From Serratia proteamaculans (lineage in GTDB: Bacteria > Pseudomonadota > Gammaproteobacteria > Enterobacterales > Enterobacteriaceae): a stretch of 64,000 nt of DNA. Every line of letters starts with the position of its first letter. Position 1 is the stretch's first letter. The stretch spans positions 62,001 to 126,000 of the forward strand of contig NZ_SWDE01000005.1 in the NCBI RefSeq assembly GCF_013337185.1, read 5' to 3'. Of this stretch, positions 56,830 through 64,000 are shown piece after piece. Under the pieces are notes generated by a model. That model saw nothing but the letters and a program-made list of their open reading frames with translations, was not told the origin of the DNA and ran no database searches. The translations under genes were made by a program, and so were the position numbers.

Positions 56830-58323
56830 TTACTGTGCGCTGGTCTCCGGCGCTGGAGCGGTATCGGTGGGTTTGACTTCTTCCGATACCACGGCAGGTG
56901 CCGGGGACATAATGCCGTTATAGGTTTCCTGTAACTGCTTCATGCTCATCTCTGGCTCGCCTTTCGGCTGCATCAGCACCAGGGTCGCATCTTGCGAAAG
57001 CTGAAGTTTCAGCTCCTGGTTCAGCGCTTCCAGCGTCAATCCACTCAGGAACTCCTGACGCAGTTTTTGATACTGCTCCGGTGCGATATCCACCACGCCG
57101 CTCTGTTGCGAGCGCAAGCGCTGGCTCATCAACACGTCCGTATCGGTGCGGGCATAGGTGGCAAACAGCTTGCTGAGTTGATCGTTTTTCTGCGCCAGCA
57201 GGGCGTTAAACTCGTCTTGCGACAACCCGTTATTACGCACGTTAGCCAACTCGCGGGCGATAAAGCCCAGGCTGTTGTTCAGGTTGTTGTTTGGCGTGTC
57301 CAGATGGATGGCACATTGGGCACGTTGGTATTGCACGCGGCAATCGAAGCCCAGATGCAGGTTTTTCTGGTCACTTTTGTCCAGCACCTGCTGGAGATGC
57401 CAGAACAGCGCTTCGCGAGCCATGTCACCGCGCCAATAGCGGCTCAGATTTTGCGAGTCACGGATCGGGTGCCAGGGTGCATCCCACATGATCGACAGCG
57501 TATCCTGTTTCACCTGCTCGCTGATCAGGCTGACCGGCTGCGGTGGCAGTGAGGTCAGCGTTGGCATCAGGGCCGGCGTTTCACGCTTGCCTTGCAGCGG
57601 CGAGAAGGCTTTGTTGATTTGCTCGCTCAGGCTACGACTGTCTACCTTGCCCACCACATACAGCGTCATCGCGTCCGGGGTGTACCACTGCTGGTAGAAT
57701 TTCTTCAGTTGATCAACATTCACCGGTCGCTTGGGTGGCTGGGCCGGATCGTGCGCCAGCATCGTCGAGCCTTTCAGGCGATAGCGCCACCAGGCATCTT
57801 TGGGATTCGGTGGGAAAGTGCCAACCGGATCGACGCTGGAGTTGACCACCGCATGCACCGTATGTTCATCGATAGCCAGCTTGCCGGTGGTATCGGAAAG
57901 CCACGCCAGCGCTTCTTTCAGCAGATCTGGGCGGTTATTCGGTAAACTGAGATTATAAATGGTGAAGTCATAAGAACTGATGGCCGGCGGCAGAGGCCGG
58001 TCGCTGTCTACGCTTTGTTGCCACAGTGAACGCAGTTGCGGTGGCGTAAAGCTTTCGCTGCGCGCCAACGACAGGCGCGGCAGCAGATGGGCGAAGCCAA
58101 TCTGCTGTGAAGACTCCACTAAAGAGCCGGTGTTAACCATCAACCGCAGCTCGACGCGATCGCTCGGCCGCTGCGGTGTGTCTAATATCTGCCATGAAAA
58201 CCCGTTGGCCAACGCCCCCTGCTGCCAGGCAGGATCGGGTTGTAGTGCTTCAGCCTGCACGCTGCTGTTGGCTGCAGCCAACAGCAGCCCACCTGCTATG
58301 AGATGAATTCTGGTGCCCTGCAT
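56830..58323 (-). CDS. yhjJ: YhjJ, periplasmic M16-peptidase homologue
   Basis: This 497-residue protein has a cleavable signal peptide (residues 1-24) and two insulinase-like M16 domains. The zinc motif HxxEH of active M16 enzymes appears to be replaced by HLLPR at 79-83, so the catalytic Glu and second His are missing and the protein may not be a peptidase. E. coli YhjJ shares this. The C-terminal tail is Pro/Ala/Thr-rich and disordered. Function is unknown; in E. coli the gene also neighbours dctA and yhjK. Confidence 0.93.
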   Translation of the reverse strand: MQGTRIHLIAGGLLLAAANSSVQAEALQPDPAWQQGALANGFSWQILDTPQRPSDRVELRLMVNTGSLVESSQQIGFAHLLPRLSLARSESFTPPQLRSLWQQSVDSDRPLPPAISSYDFTIYNLSLPNNRPDLLKEALAWLSDTTGKLAIDEHTVHAVVNSSVDPVGTFPPNPKDAWWRYRLKGSTMLAHDPAQPPKRPVNVDQLKKFYQQWYTPDAMTLYVVGKVDSRSLSEQINKAFSPLQGKRETPALMPTLTSLPPQPVSLISEQVKQDTLSIMWDAPWHPIRDSQNLSRYWRGDMAREALFWHLQQVLDKSDQKNLHLGFDCRVQYQRAQCAIHLDTPNNNLNNSLGFIARELANVRNNGLSQDEFNALLAQKNDQLSKLFATYARTDTDVLMSQRLRSQQSGVVDIAPEQYQKLRQEFLSGLTLEALNQELKLQLSQDATLVLMQPKGEPEMSMKQLQETYNGIMSPAPAVVSEEVKPTDTAPAPETSAQ

Positions 58324-58343
58324 GTGAACCCCTACTTAATAAC

Positions 58344-58470
58344 TATACCCGTCGCCTTTCAAGTTGCAGCGTTGTTAACTGCACTCGCTCACCTCAGTTA
58401 CTTACTCAAGTAAGCGCCTGAGGATGAGCGAGCTGGCCGCCTAGCTGCAACTTGAAATTCATAGGGTATA
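58344..58470. repeat. ERIC (intergenic repeat unit) element
   Basis: This 127-bp imperfect palindrome starts TATACCC and ends GGGTATA. Its arms match: TTTCAAGTTGCAGC near the left end is the complement of GCTGCAACTTGAAA near the right, with a central AGTTACTTACTCAAGTAAGCGCCTG-like core. The ends, length and core fit the enterobacterial repetitive intergenic consensus element. It lies between yhjJ and dctA and would be transcribed into a stable hairpin. Confidence 0.88.
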
Positions 58471-58690
58471 TCCAATTTCTTTATGCAAATGCGGATATTC
58501 CATTCACCGGAATATTAGGCTGCAACCAACAGCCTACAAACAAAACGCCCTGAGTTTCACAGTGGGGCGGAAAGCAGAAAGTGTACCATCGAGTTAGACC
58601 GCGCGCCTTTGCGGATGTCACTCATTAGTGTGAAAAATAATGGATAACCGAATTTTTAATGCAAGAAATCATTACGCGGGGGGATAAAAC

Positions 58691-58718
58691 ATCACCGATT
58701 GCCGTGGCAACCGGTGAT
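58691..58718 (-). terminator. Terminator hairpin after dctA
   Basis: On the minus strand ATCACCGGTTGCC pairs with GGCAATCGGTGAT (one G-U pair; small loop), beginning 13 bases after the dctA stop and followed by GTTTTAT. Confidence 0.7.
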
Positions 58719-58730
58719 TTGAGGATAAAA

Positions 58731-60020
58731 TCAGGCTGAAGGCAGCGTTTTATCGGCACCTGTTCCAGACTTGTTGGACAGGGTGTCATGCAGCTGTTTT
58801 TCATCCAGCTGTTTACACCATTTGGCCACCACCACCGTAGCCACACCGTTACCGACCAGGTTGGTCAGCGCACGGGCTTCGGACATAAAGCGGTCGATGC
58901 CCAAAATCAGCGCCAGACCGGCCAGCGGCAGATGACCGACGGCGGAAATGGTGGCGGCCAGCACGATAAAGCCACTGCCGGTCACCCCTGCAGCCCCTTT
59001 CGAAGACAGCAACAACACTACCAGCAGAGTTACCTGATGGATAATATCCATATGGGTGTTGGTCGCCTGCGCGATAAACACCGCGGCCATGGTCAGGTAG
59101 ATTGAGGTGCCGTCCAGGTTAAAGGAATAGCCGGTCGGAATAACCAGACCCACCACCGATTTTTTACAGCCCAGTTTTTCCATCTTGTCGAGCATGCGTG
59201 GCAGTACCGACTCGGAAGAAGAGGTCCCGAGCACGATCAACAACTCTTCTCTTATATAGCGAACAAACTTGAAAATGCTGAAGCCGTTGGCGCGGGCAAT
59301 CGAGCCCAGCACCACCACCACGAACAGAACACAGGTGAGATAGAAGCAGGCGATCAGCTGACCGAGCTGCAGCAGCGAGCCCACGCCATATTTACCTATG
59401 GTGAACGCCATGGCCCCAAAGGCCCCCAACGGCGCCAGGCGCATAATCATATTGATGATGCCGAAGATCACGCGGGAGAAGCTTTCAATCACATTGAAGA
59501 TCAGTTGGCCCTTATCGCCCAGGCGATGCAGGGCAAAACCGAACAGCACGGCAAACAGCAGCACCTGCAGAATATTGCCGCTGGCGAAGGCACCGATCAC
59601 GCTACCGGGGATGATGTCCAGCAAGAACGGGATAATACCTTGCTGCTGGGCTTGTTCGGCGTAGACGGCCACCGCTTTGGCATCCAGCGTGCCGGGGTCG
59701 ATGTTCATCCCGGCACCCGGTTGTACCAGGTTGACGATCAGCAAACCAATCAGCAACGCAATGGTGCTGACAATTTCAAAATAGAGCAGTGCAATCGCAC
59801 CGGTACGGCCCACGGCCTTCATGCTCTCCATGCCCGCGATACCGGTCACCACGGTACAGAAGATCACCGGAGCGATGATCATTTTAATCAGTTTGACGAA
59901 TCCATCGCCCAGAGGTTTCATCTGCGCGCCAATGTCAGGGTAGAAATGGCCAAGCAGGACGCCCAGCGTAATCGCTGTCAGCACCTGAAAATAGAGGCTC
60001 TTAAAGATAGTGAGTTTCAT
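58731..60020 (-). CDS. dctA: DctA, C4-dicarboxylate transporter
   Basis: This 429-residue proton/cation symporter of the DAACS (glutamate transporter-like) family takes up succinate, fumarate, malate and orotate aerobically. It has eight membrane helices and two hairpins, with the serine-rich motif [12 protein letters not shown] and [15 protein letters not shown] 60020 ([11 protein letters not shown]) matches E. coli DctA and has AAGGATG upstream. In E. coli the gene is controlled by DcuSR and CRP. Confidence 0.97.
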   Translation of the reverse strand: MKLTIFKSLYFQVLTAITLGVLLGHFYPDIGAQMKPLGDGFVKLIKMIIAPVIFCTVVTGIAGMESMKAVGRTGAIALLYFEIVSTIALLIGLLIVNLVQPGAGMNIDPGTLDAKAVAVYAEQAQQQGIIPFLLDIIPGSVIGAFASGNILQVLLFAVLFGFALHRLGDKGQLIFNVIESFSRVIFGIINMIMRLAPLGAFGAMAFTIGKYGVGSLLQLGQLIACFYLTCVLFVVVVLGSIARANGFSIFKFVRYIREELLIVLGTSSSESVLPRMLDKMEKLGCKKSVVGLVIPTGYSFNLDGTSIYLTMAAVFIAQATNTHMDIIHQVTLLVVLLLSSKGAAGVTGSGFIVLAATISAVGHLPLAGLALILGIDRFMSEARALTNLVGNGVATVVVAKWCKQLDEKQLHDTLSNKSGTGADKTLPSA

Positions 60021-60216
60021 ATGAACATCCTTTGGGGGGGAAGACACGCACCAGGCGGTAGTCTAGTTATCTCGCCTGTTCATCGCTTGCGCGGAAAATA
60101 ACACCCACCTAACAACATGGAAATAATTTGTTGCACCAATAGATACATGTTGATACGAATTTAAGAGCTGAAACGCGCCAGCCCGAATGCAAGGCTGTAA
60201 ATTGCGTAACCCATTG

Positions 60217-60232
60217 TTTGCACTAACGCAAA
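60217..60232. promoter_or_regulatory. Inverted repeat upstream of dctA
   Basis: TTTGC-N6-GCAAA is a perfect ten-base inverted repeat about 200 bp upstream of the dctA start, between dctA and the end of hmsP. It has operator-like geometry, but I cannot assign a regulator. Confidence 0.35.
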
Positions 60233-60312
60233 AGAGGTAGGAACCACTGGCGGTTTTCGGACGGGGTTAGCGGGCGACGCGGATGTCGCCCAGACGGAAA
60301 GCAAAAGGCGGA

Positions 60313-62319
60313 TCAGGCCGAAGGCCGGCAAAACTCGGCTTCAAACTCACTGCGCGGTAACGGACGAGCAAACAGGAAGCCCTGGCCGCTATGAATACCG
60401 TGCTGCAACAGCCAGTCACGCTGACCGGCGTTTTCGACGCCTTCGGCCATCACTGGCAACGCCAGTACTTCAGAAATCGAACTGACAATACGTACCATGG
60501 CGTCGTCCGTCGGCAGACCCTGAATAAAGCTCTTGTCGATTTTAATCAAATCGATCGGCAGGCATTTCAACCGGTTGAGGTAATTAAGACTGGAATACCC
60601 CATGCCAAAATCATCCAGCGCAATGGAAAGCCCCAAATCGTGCAACTCCCGCAACAGCGCCAATGCACGATCGAGATCGTCAATACGCACCGTTTCGGTA
60701 ATTTCCAGCAACAGTTTGCGCGGGTCAATCTGATACTGCGCCAACAGGCTCTTCAGGTGTGGAATAAAATCTTCATGCTTCATCTGGATCGGTGACACAT
60801 TGACCGCCAGCGGCAGCGTAATGCCTCGCGCCTGCCAATCAGCCAGGATCAGGCAAGCCTCTTCCAGCACCCAGTTGCCGAGCGGCACAATCACACCCAA
60901 CTCCTCGGCTAACGGAATCACCTCGGCCGGCAGGGTAAAGCTGCCGTCATACTGCTGCCAGCGCAGCAGGGCCTCGGCACCGATCACCTCGTTGGATTGC
61001 ATATCGACCTGCGGCTGCAAAAACAGGGTGAAGCGGCGCTGCTCGATGGCTTGCAGGATTTCACTTTCCTGCGTCAGTCGTTTCTGCGTACGCTCCGTCA
61101 GGCTGGGTTCGAAGAAAAACACCTGATTTTTACCTTCACGATGCGCCGACATCATCGCCGAGGTGGCACTGCGCAGTAGCTGTTCCGCACTTTCCCCCGG
61201 ATTAAGATAGTGAGCGATACCGATGCTGGCGCTGGGTCGCAGCGGCATATCCTGCAGGCTCAGCGGCGCATTAATCTGTGCCATGATCCGACGCGCCAAT
61301 TGCATGGCGTGGAACGGCCGCTCAACACCTTTGGCCAAAATGGCAAACTCGGTTTTGCTCAGCTGCGCCAGCACGCCGTTTTCATCGATGCACTCACGCA
61401 GCTTCTTCGCCAGCGTCAACAGCAGCGCTTCACGCATGGCCGGGTTGAGCACACCGGAAGCTTCATGCAGGGTTTCAATGCCGATAACCAGCAAATTAAA
61501 ACGCTCAGGCCGCAGGCTGGAAGCAATATGCTGCTCCAGCAGGGCAGTAAACAGCGCCTGATTTGGCAACTCGGTGACCGGATGATGGGTGCTCATGCGG
61601 CTCATTTCGGCATAGGCTTTGGCCAGCCGCTGCTGATTGCGGTTGTAGTTGCGCACCAACAGCCCCAGCTCATCGTCCTGGTGCAGTACCGGCAACATCA
61701 GTTGATGGTATGGCGCTTCTTCCTGGGAAATATTTTCCAGCTCTTTGGCCATTGCACGTAACGGATGCACCATCAGCCGGTTCATACACCAGCTGATAGA
61801 AACCGACAGGATCAGCGCCAGCAGCAAATAGGTCGATAACATGGTCGACAGAATGCTGAGAATGAATTGGTACATGCGGAACGAGTCGGCCTGCAGCACC
61901 AGATAAGCCAGCGGCTGCGGGTTGGCCGGCACGCGCTCCAGCGAATAGAGCGGCACGGAAATCTGGATTGGCAGCTCGAACAGGCGGGCAATCAGCGTCG
62001 GTACCGGGCGCTCTGGCGGAAAATTGGCGTGTAATGCCTGGAATTCATTCGGCAGAACAATATCCGCCCGGCTCAGAATACCTACCGGCAGCAGGGTGTT
62101 CAGCACCCGCTTGGTTTCCGGCACGTCCATGCGCAGCACGGCCTCCGCCAGCGGCTGGCGGACGGAATGAGCAATATTTTCCAGTTGCTGGGCATAGTCA
62201 TCCCTGCGCTGCTGCACAAAATGGAATAACTGGATCACGATAAAGATACAGATTGTCACCAGCGCCACGCCGGAAACCGTTGCCATCTGTTTAATCGTTA
62301 ATGAACGCCTGACCCGCAA
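60313..62319 (-). CDS. hmsP: HmsP/PdeK (YhjK), membrane-bound c-di-GMP phosphodiesterase with a degenerate GGDEF domain
   Basis: This 668-residue protein has two membrane helices (about 13-33 and 152-176) around a periplasmic sensor region, a HAMP-like linker, a degenerate GGDEF domain and a C-terminal EAL domain. The EAL motif EALLRW (449-454) and DDFG metal loop are intact, so c-di-GMP hydrolysis is expected. The GGDEF signature position reads LSKTEF (320-325), so it should not make c-di-GMP. It is the same length as Yersinia HmsP, which represses biofilm formation. The start is TTG 62319 behind GGAG. It lies next to bcsC, as yhjK does in E. coli. Confidence 0.92.
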   Translation of the reverse strand: MRVRRSLTIKQMATVSGVALVTICIFIVIQLFHFVQQRRDDYAQQLENIAHSVRQPLAEAVLRMDVPETKRVLNTLLPVGILSRADIVLPNEFQALHANFPPERPVPTLIARLFELPIQISVPLYSLERVPANPQPLAYLVLQADSFRMYQFILSILSTMLSTYLLLALILSVSISWCMNRLMVHPLRAMAKELENISQEEAPYHQLMLPVLHQDDELGLLVRNYNRNQQRLAKAYAEMSRMSTHHPVTELPNQALFTALLEQHIASSLRPERFNLLVIGIETLHEASGVLNPAMREALLLTLAKKLRECIDENGVLAQLSKTEFAILAKGVERPFHAMQLARRIMAQINAPLSLQDMPLRPSASIGIAHYLNPGESAEQLLRSATSAMMSAHREGKNQVFFFEPSLTERTQKRLTQESEILQAIEQRRFTLFLQPQVDMQSNEVIGAEALLRWQQYDGSFTLPAEVIPLAEELGVIVPLGNWVLEEACLILADWQARGITLPLAVNVSPIQMKHEDFIPHLKSLLAQYQIDPRKLLLEITETVRIDDLDRALALLRELHDLGLSIALDDFGMGYSSLNYLNRLKCLPIDLIKIDKSFIQGLPTDDAMVRIVSSISEVLALPVMAEGVENAGQRDWLLQHGIHSGQGFLFARPLPRSEFEAEFCRPSA

Positions 62320-62346
62320 ACCTGCTCTCCGCTAATTCGGGCTGAA

Positions 62347-62376
62347 ATAAAAAAGGGATGAATAATACCCATCCCT
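62347..62376 (-). terminator. Rho-independent terminator between bcsC and hmsP
   Basis: On the minus strand AGGGATG (62376-62370) pairs with CATCCCT (62360-62354) around a nine-base loop and runs into TTTTTT. It ends the bcs transcript but lies only about 35 nt before the hmsP start codon, leaving almost no room for a separate promoter after it. Confidence 0.75.
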
Positions 62377-62556
62377 CGGACCGGTCTGAGTATACTCGAT
62401 CGTTAGCTGTTTTTATCTTGCCATACCCAGGACAAAACCAAGAAAACCGCGGGTTTCAGTCTTTTCCTAATGAAACGCGACTTACAAAGCCGGTTATTAG
62501 TGATAGCGCACCTCGGTGCGTCAGGTCCGGGTATCTCAGGCTACATACCAAACTCA

Positions 62557-62581
62557 CACAGGGTAGCAAAACTACCCTGTG
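62557..62581 (-). terminator. Hairpin soon after bcsC
   Basis: CACAGGGTAG (62557-62566) pairs perfectly over ten bases with CTACCCTGTG (62572-62581), with a five-base loop. No T-run follows. Together with the terminator at 62347-62376 it marks the end of the bcs operon. Confidence 0.55.
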
Positions 62582-62609
62582 CCGACACTCTGAATCTACC
62601 TGAGTTGGG

Positions 62610-64000
62610 CTATTTGAAATCGGCGTATGGCGTCAGCGGCTGCGGCGGTAAATCCAGGTCGCCTTGCCAACCGGCCATCGAATAGCGCAGATAAATCAAT
62701 GCGTGGCTTGGCGTATAGTCTTTCGCCTGCTGGATATCAAGCCCGGCACCCAGCGTCCAGTGTGAACTGAGACGTCGCTCGACAATCGCCCGCAGGGTAT
62801 AACCGACACCGGAAGAGGAACTGCCGTCCTCTACCGCAAACTTGTCCGGCAGCGAGTCCGGGATCAGCCCTTGTAGCGGATAACGTTGCTGACTGTTGGT
62901 TTTCGAATGGGACAACGACACCGACCCACCCAGCTCCCATGACCAGTTCTCGGTCCGCTGGCGATAATTGACCGGCACCGCCAGCGACATATATTGCTGC
63001 GGACTGTAATAGCCCCCCTGGCCGAGAGAGTAACCGCTCAAATCCTTCTGATAGTGCCACAGCATGGTGTTCAGCCCGACGGTGACGCGACGGTTATCTT
63101 CATTGATCAGCTTGTAATAATAACCGGCCATAAAGCGTTCACGTTGGTTATCCTCAACGTTTTTGCCGGTCAACTGATGTGCGCTGAGATCGGCCCAGAC
63201 GCCATGAGCCTCGCCACGATCGTAGCTGCCGCTCAGGCTGACCCCGGTGGCGCGTACGCCGCCCCAGGTGGTGCCGGTGTTCGGATCCTTGGTGCCGCCA
63301 AACGCCAGCAATGAGCTGGAAATCGGACGACGCGAAGCCGCCAACGTCCAGCCAATGTGGTTCCAGTCATTGCTGTAGGCCAGCCCGCCGACCCAGTCGA
63401 CCACCTCAAAGCCCATCGGCGTGGTCCCGATGTCCCCTGACCAGCGATCGTTCTGCCAGCCGACCGCCACGCTGGTGCCGGTGGTTTTTTGATGCTCGTC
63501 GCCGCTACACCCCTGAGTATTACAGGTGCCAAAGGTCTCGTAATATTTGCCGCTACCGCCTGTTGCGAAACTGCCGGCATCCAACTGCACGGTATCGGAA
63601 CGGAAAAATGCCCGCCCGTCGTACAACGGCATATCCACCTGCAGCATGGTGTCGTGCGCTTTGTAATCTGAGATACCGCCGGTACCGCTCGAGCCCCAAT
63701 AATCGTGATCGAGCGTGACGTTAACATCCTGCTGACGGTACAAATCTGCCGCGTCCGAGCGAATACCCCGCTTGAGCCAGTCGTCGCCCGGATTGTTGCG
63801 TGTCAGATAGGTGTAGCTGTCGTTATCCTGCGGCACGCCTGGCGCAATGCCGCTGGCCACCATCGCCTGTTTGTAATCCTGTTGCGCCAGCGCCGGTTGT
63901 AACTGGTCGCGCTCGAGCCGCGCCGCATCGCGGTAAATCAACGCCTTCGACTGGCTTGCCGGCTCTGGTTGGGCCGCCGTTTTTAGCCGGGTAAAGATGT
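62610..64000 (-). CDS. bcsC: BcsC, outer-membrane export protein of cellulose synthesis, C-terminal part
   Basis: The frame is open to the window edge and ends at 62610; about 463 residues are present. They form the C-terminal beta-barrel domain of BcsC, including the conserved KALIYRDAARLERDQLQPA, DYKQAMVASGI, LTRNNPGDDWLKRG and the strand GWTLAASRRPISSSLLAFGG. Full-length BcsC (about 1150 residues) has N-terminal TPR repeats that guide cellulose through the periplasm to this barrel. An in-frame TTG at 63941 is not the start. Adjacent hmsP would lower the c-di-GMP that activates the synthase. Confidence 0.94.
   Translation of the reverse strand, partial: IFTRLKTAAQPEPASQSKALIYRDAARLERDQLQPALAQQDYKQAMVASGIAPGVPQDNDSYTYLTRNNPGDDWLKRGIRSDAADLYRQQDVNVTLDHDYWGSSGTGGISDYKAHDTMLQVDMPLYDGRAFFRSDTVQLDAGSFATGGSGKYYETFGTCNTQGCSGDEHQKTTGTSVAVGWQNDRWSGDIGTTPMGFEVVDWVGGLAYSNDWNHIGWTLAASRRPISSSLLAFGGTKDPNTGTTWGGVRATGVSLSGSYDRGEAHGVWADLSAHQLTGKNVEDNQRERFMAGYYYKLINEDNRRVTVGLNTMLWHYQKDLSGYSLGQGGYYSPQQYMSLAVPVNYRQRTENWSWELGGSVSLSHSKTNSQQRYPLQGLIPDSLPDKFAVEDGSSSSGVGYTLRAIVERRLSSHWTLGAGLDIQQAKDYTPSHALIYLRYSMAGWQGDLDLPPQPLTPYADFK

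Noticed and set aside
60054-60061. GGCGGTAG, the core of the RfaH ops element
   Set aside because: It lies on the plus strand upstream of dctA, with no plus-strand operon following; a chance match.

Overview
The window is about 64 kb of conserved chromosome from an enterobacterium. Gene order and protein sequences follow the E. coli/Yersinia backbone closely. The presence of hmsP, bcsC, wbuC and an ERIC element, together with the protein similarities, suggests Serratia or a near relative in the Yersiniaceae; that genus call is inference. I see no prophage, insertion sequence, CRISPR array, toxin or defence cluster.

Layout. 1-1800: start of tusA (minus), then yhhQ behind a probable preQ1-I riboswitch, a decayed acetyltransferase gene, and the lipoprotein gene dcrB. 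1.8-9 kb: the glycerol-3-phosphate regulon, glpABC divergent from glpT-glpQ. 9-15 kb: yigL, pldB, rhtB/rhtC, recQ and pldA (phospholipases, threonine/homoserine efflux and a repair helicase). 15-25.5 kb: yigI, rarD, an AbrB-family membrane protein, corA with a small leader ORF, a cupin gene, uvrD with a LexA box, and the dapF-yigA-xerC-yigB cluster with lptM. 25.5-32.8 kb: cyaY, cyaA with its CRP site, and the heme operon hemCDXY. 32.8-36 kb: an RNA-rich region holding the sRNA gene glmZ (sigma-54 promoter and distal activator sites), the tRNA cluster Arg-His-Leu-Pro, and the amino-acid transporter yifK. 36-49 kb: the complete 12-gene operon for enterobacterial common antigen, wecA to wecG. 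49-56.8 kb: rho, trxA, rhlB, gppA, rep and ppiC. 56.8-64 kb: yhjJ, an ERIC element, dctA, the c-di-GMP phosphodiesterase hmsP and the 3' part of bcsC.

How the genes work together. The glp block imports glycerol-3-phosphate and its diesters and oxidises them anaerobically. The wec operon makes the sugar nucleotides, lipid-linked trisaccharide, flippase, polymerase and length regulator of one surface polymer. glmZ controls glucosamine-6-phosphate synthesis, which feeds UDP-GlcNAc, the first sugar used by WecA. HmsP and BcsC belong to c-di-GMP-controlled exopolysaccharide production. UvrD, Rep, RecQ and XerC maintain the chromosome.

The coding part holds no obviously new system. The features most worth a second look are in the non-coding DNA: the yhhQ riboswitch, the corA leader ORF, the glmZ control region, a duplicated tRNA-Pro 3' end around a hairpin-rich spacer, and terminator-like hairpins directly upstream of glpQ and hmsP.
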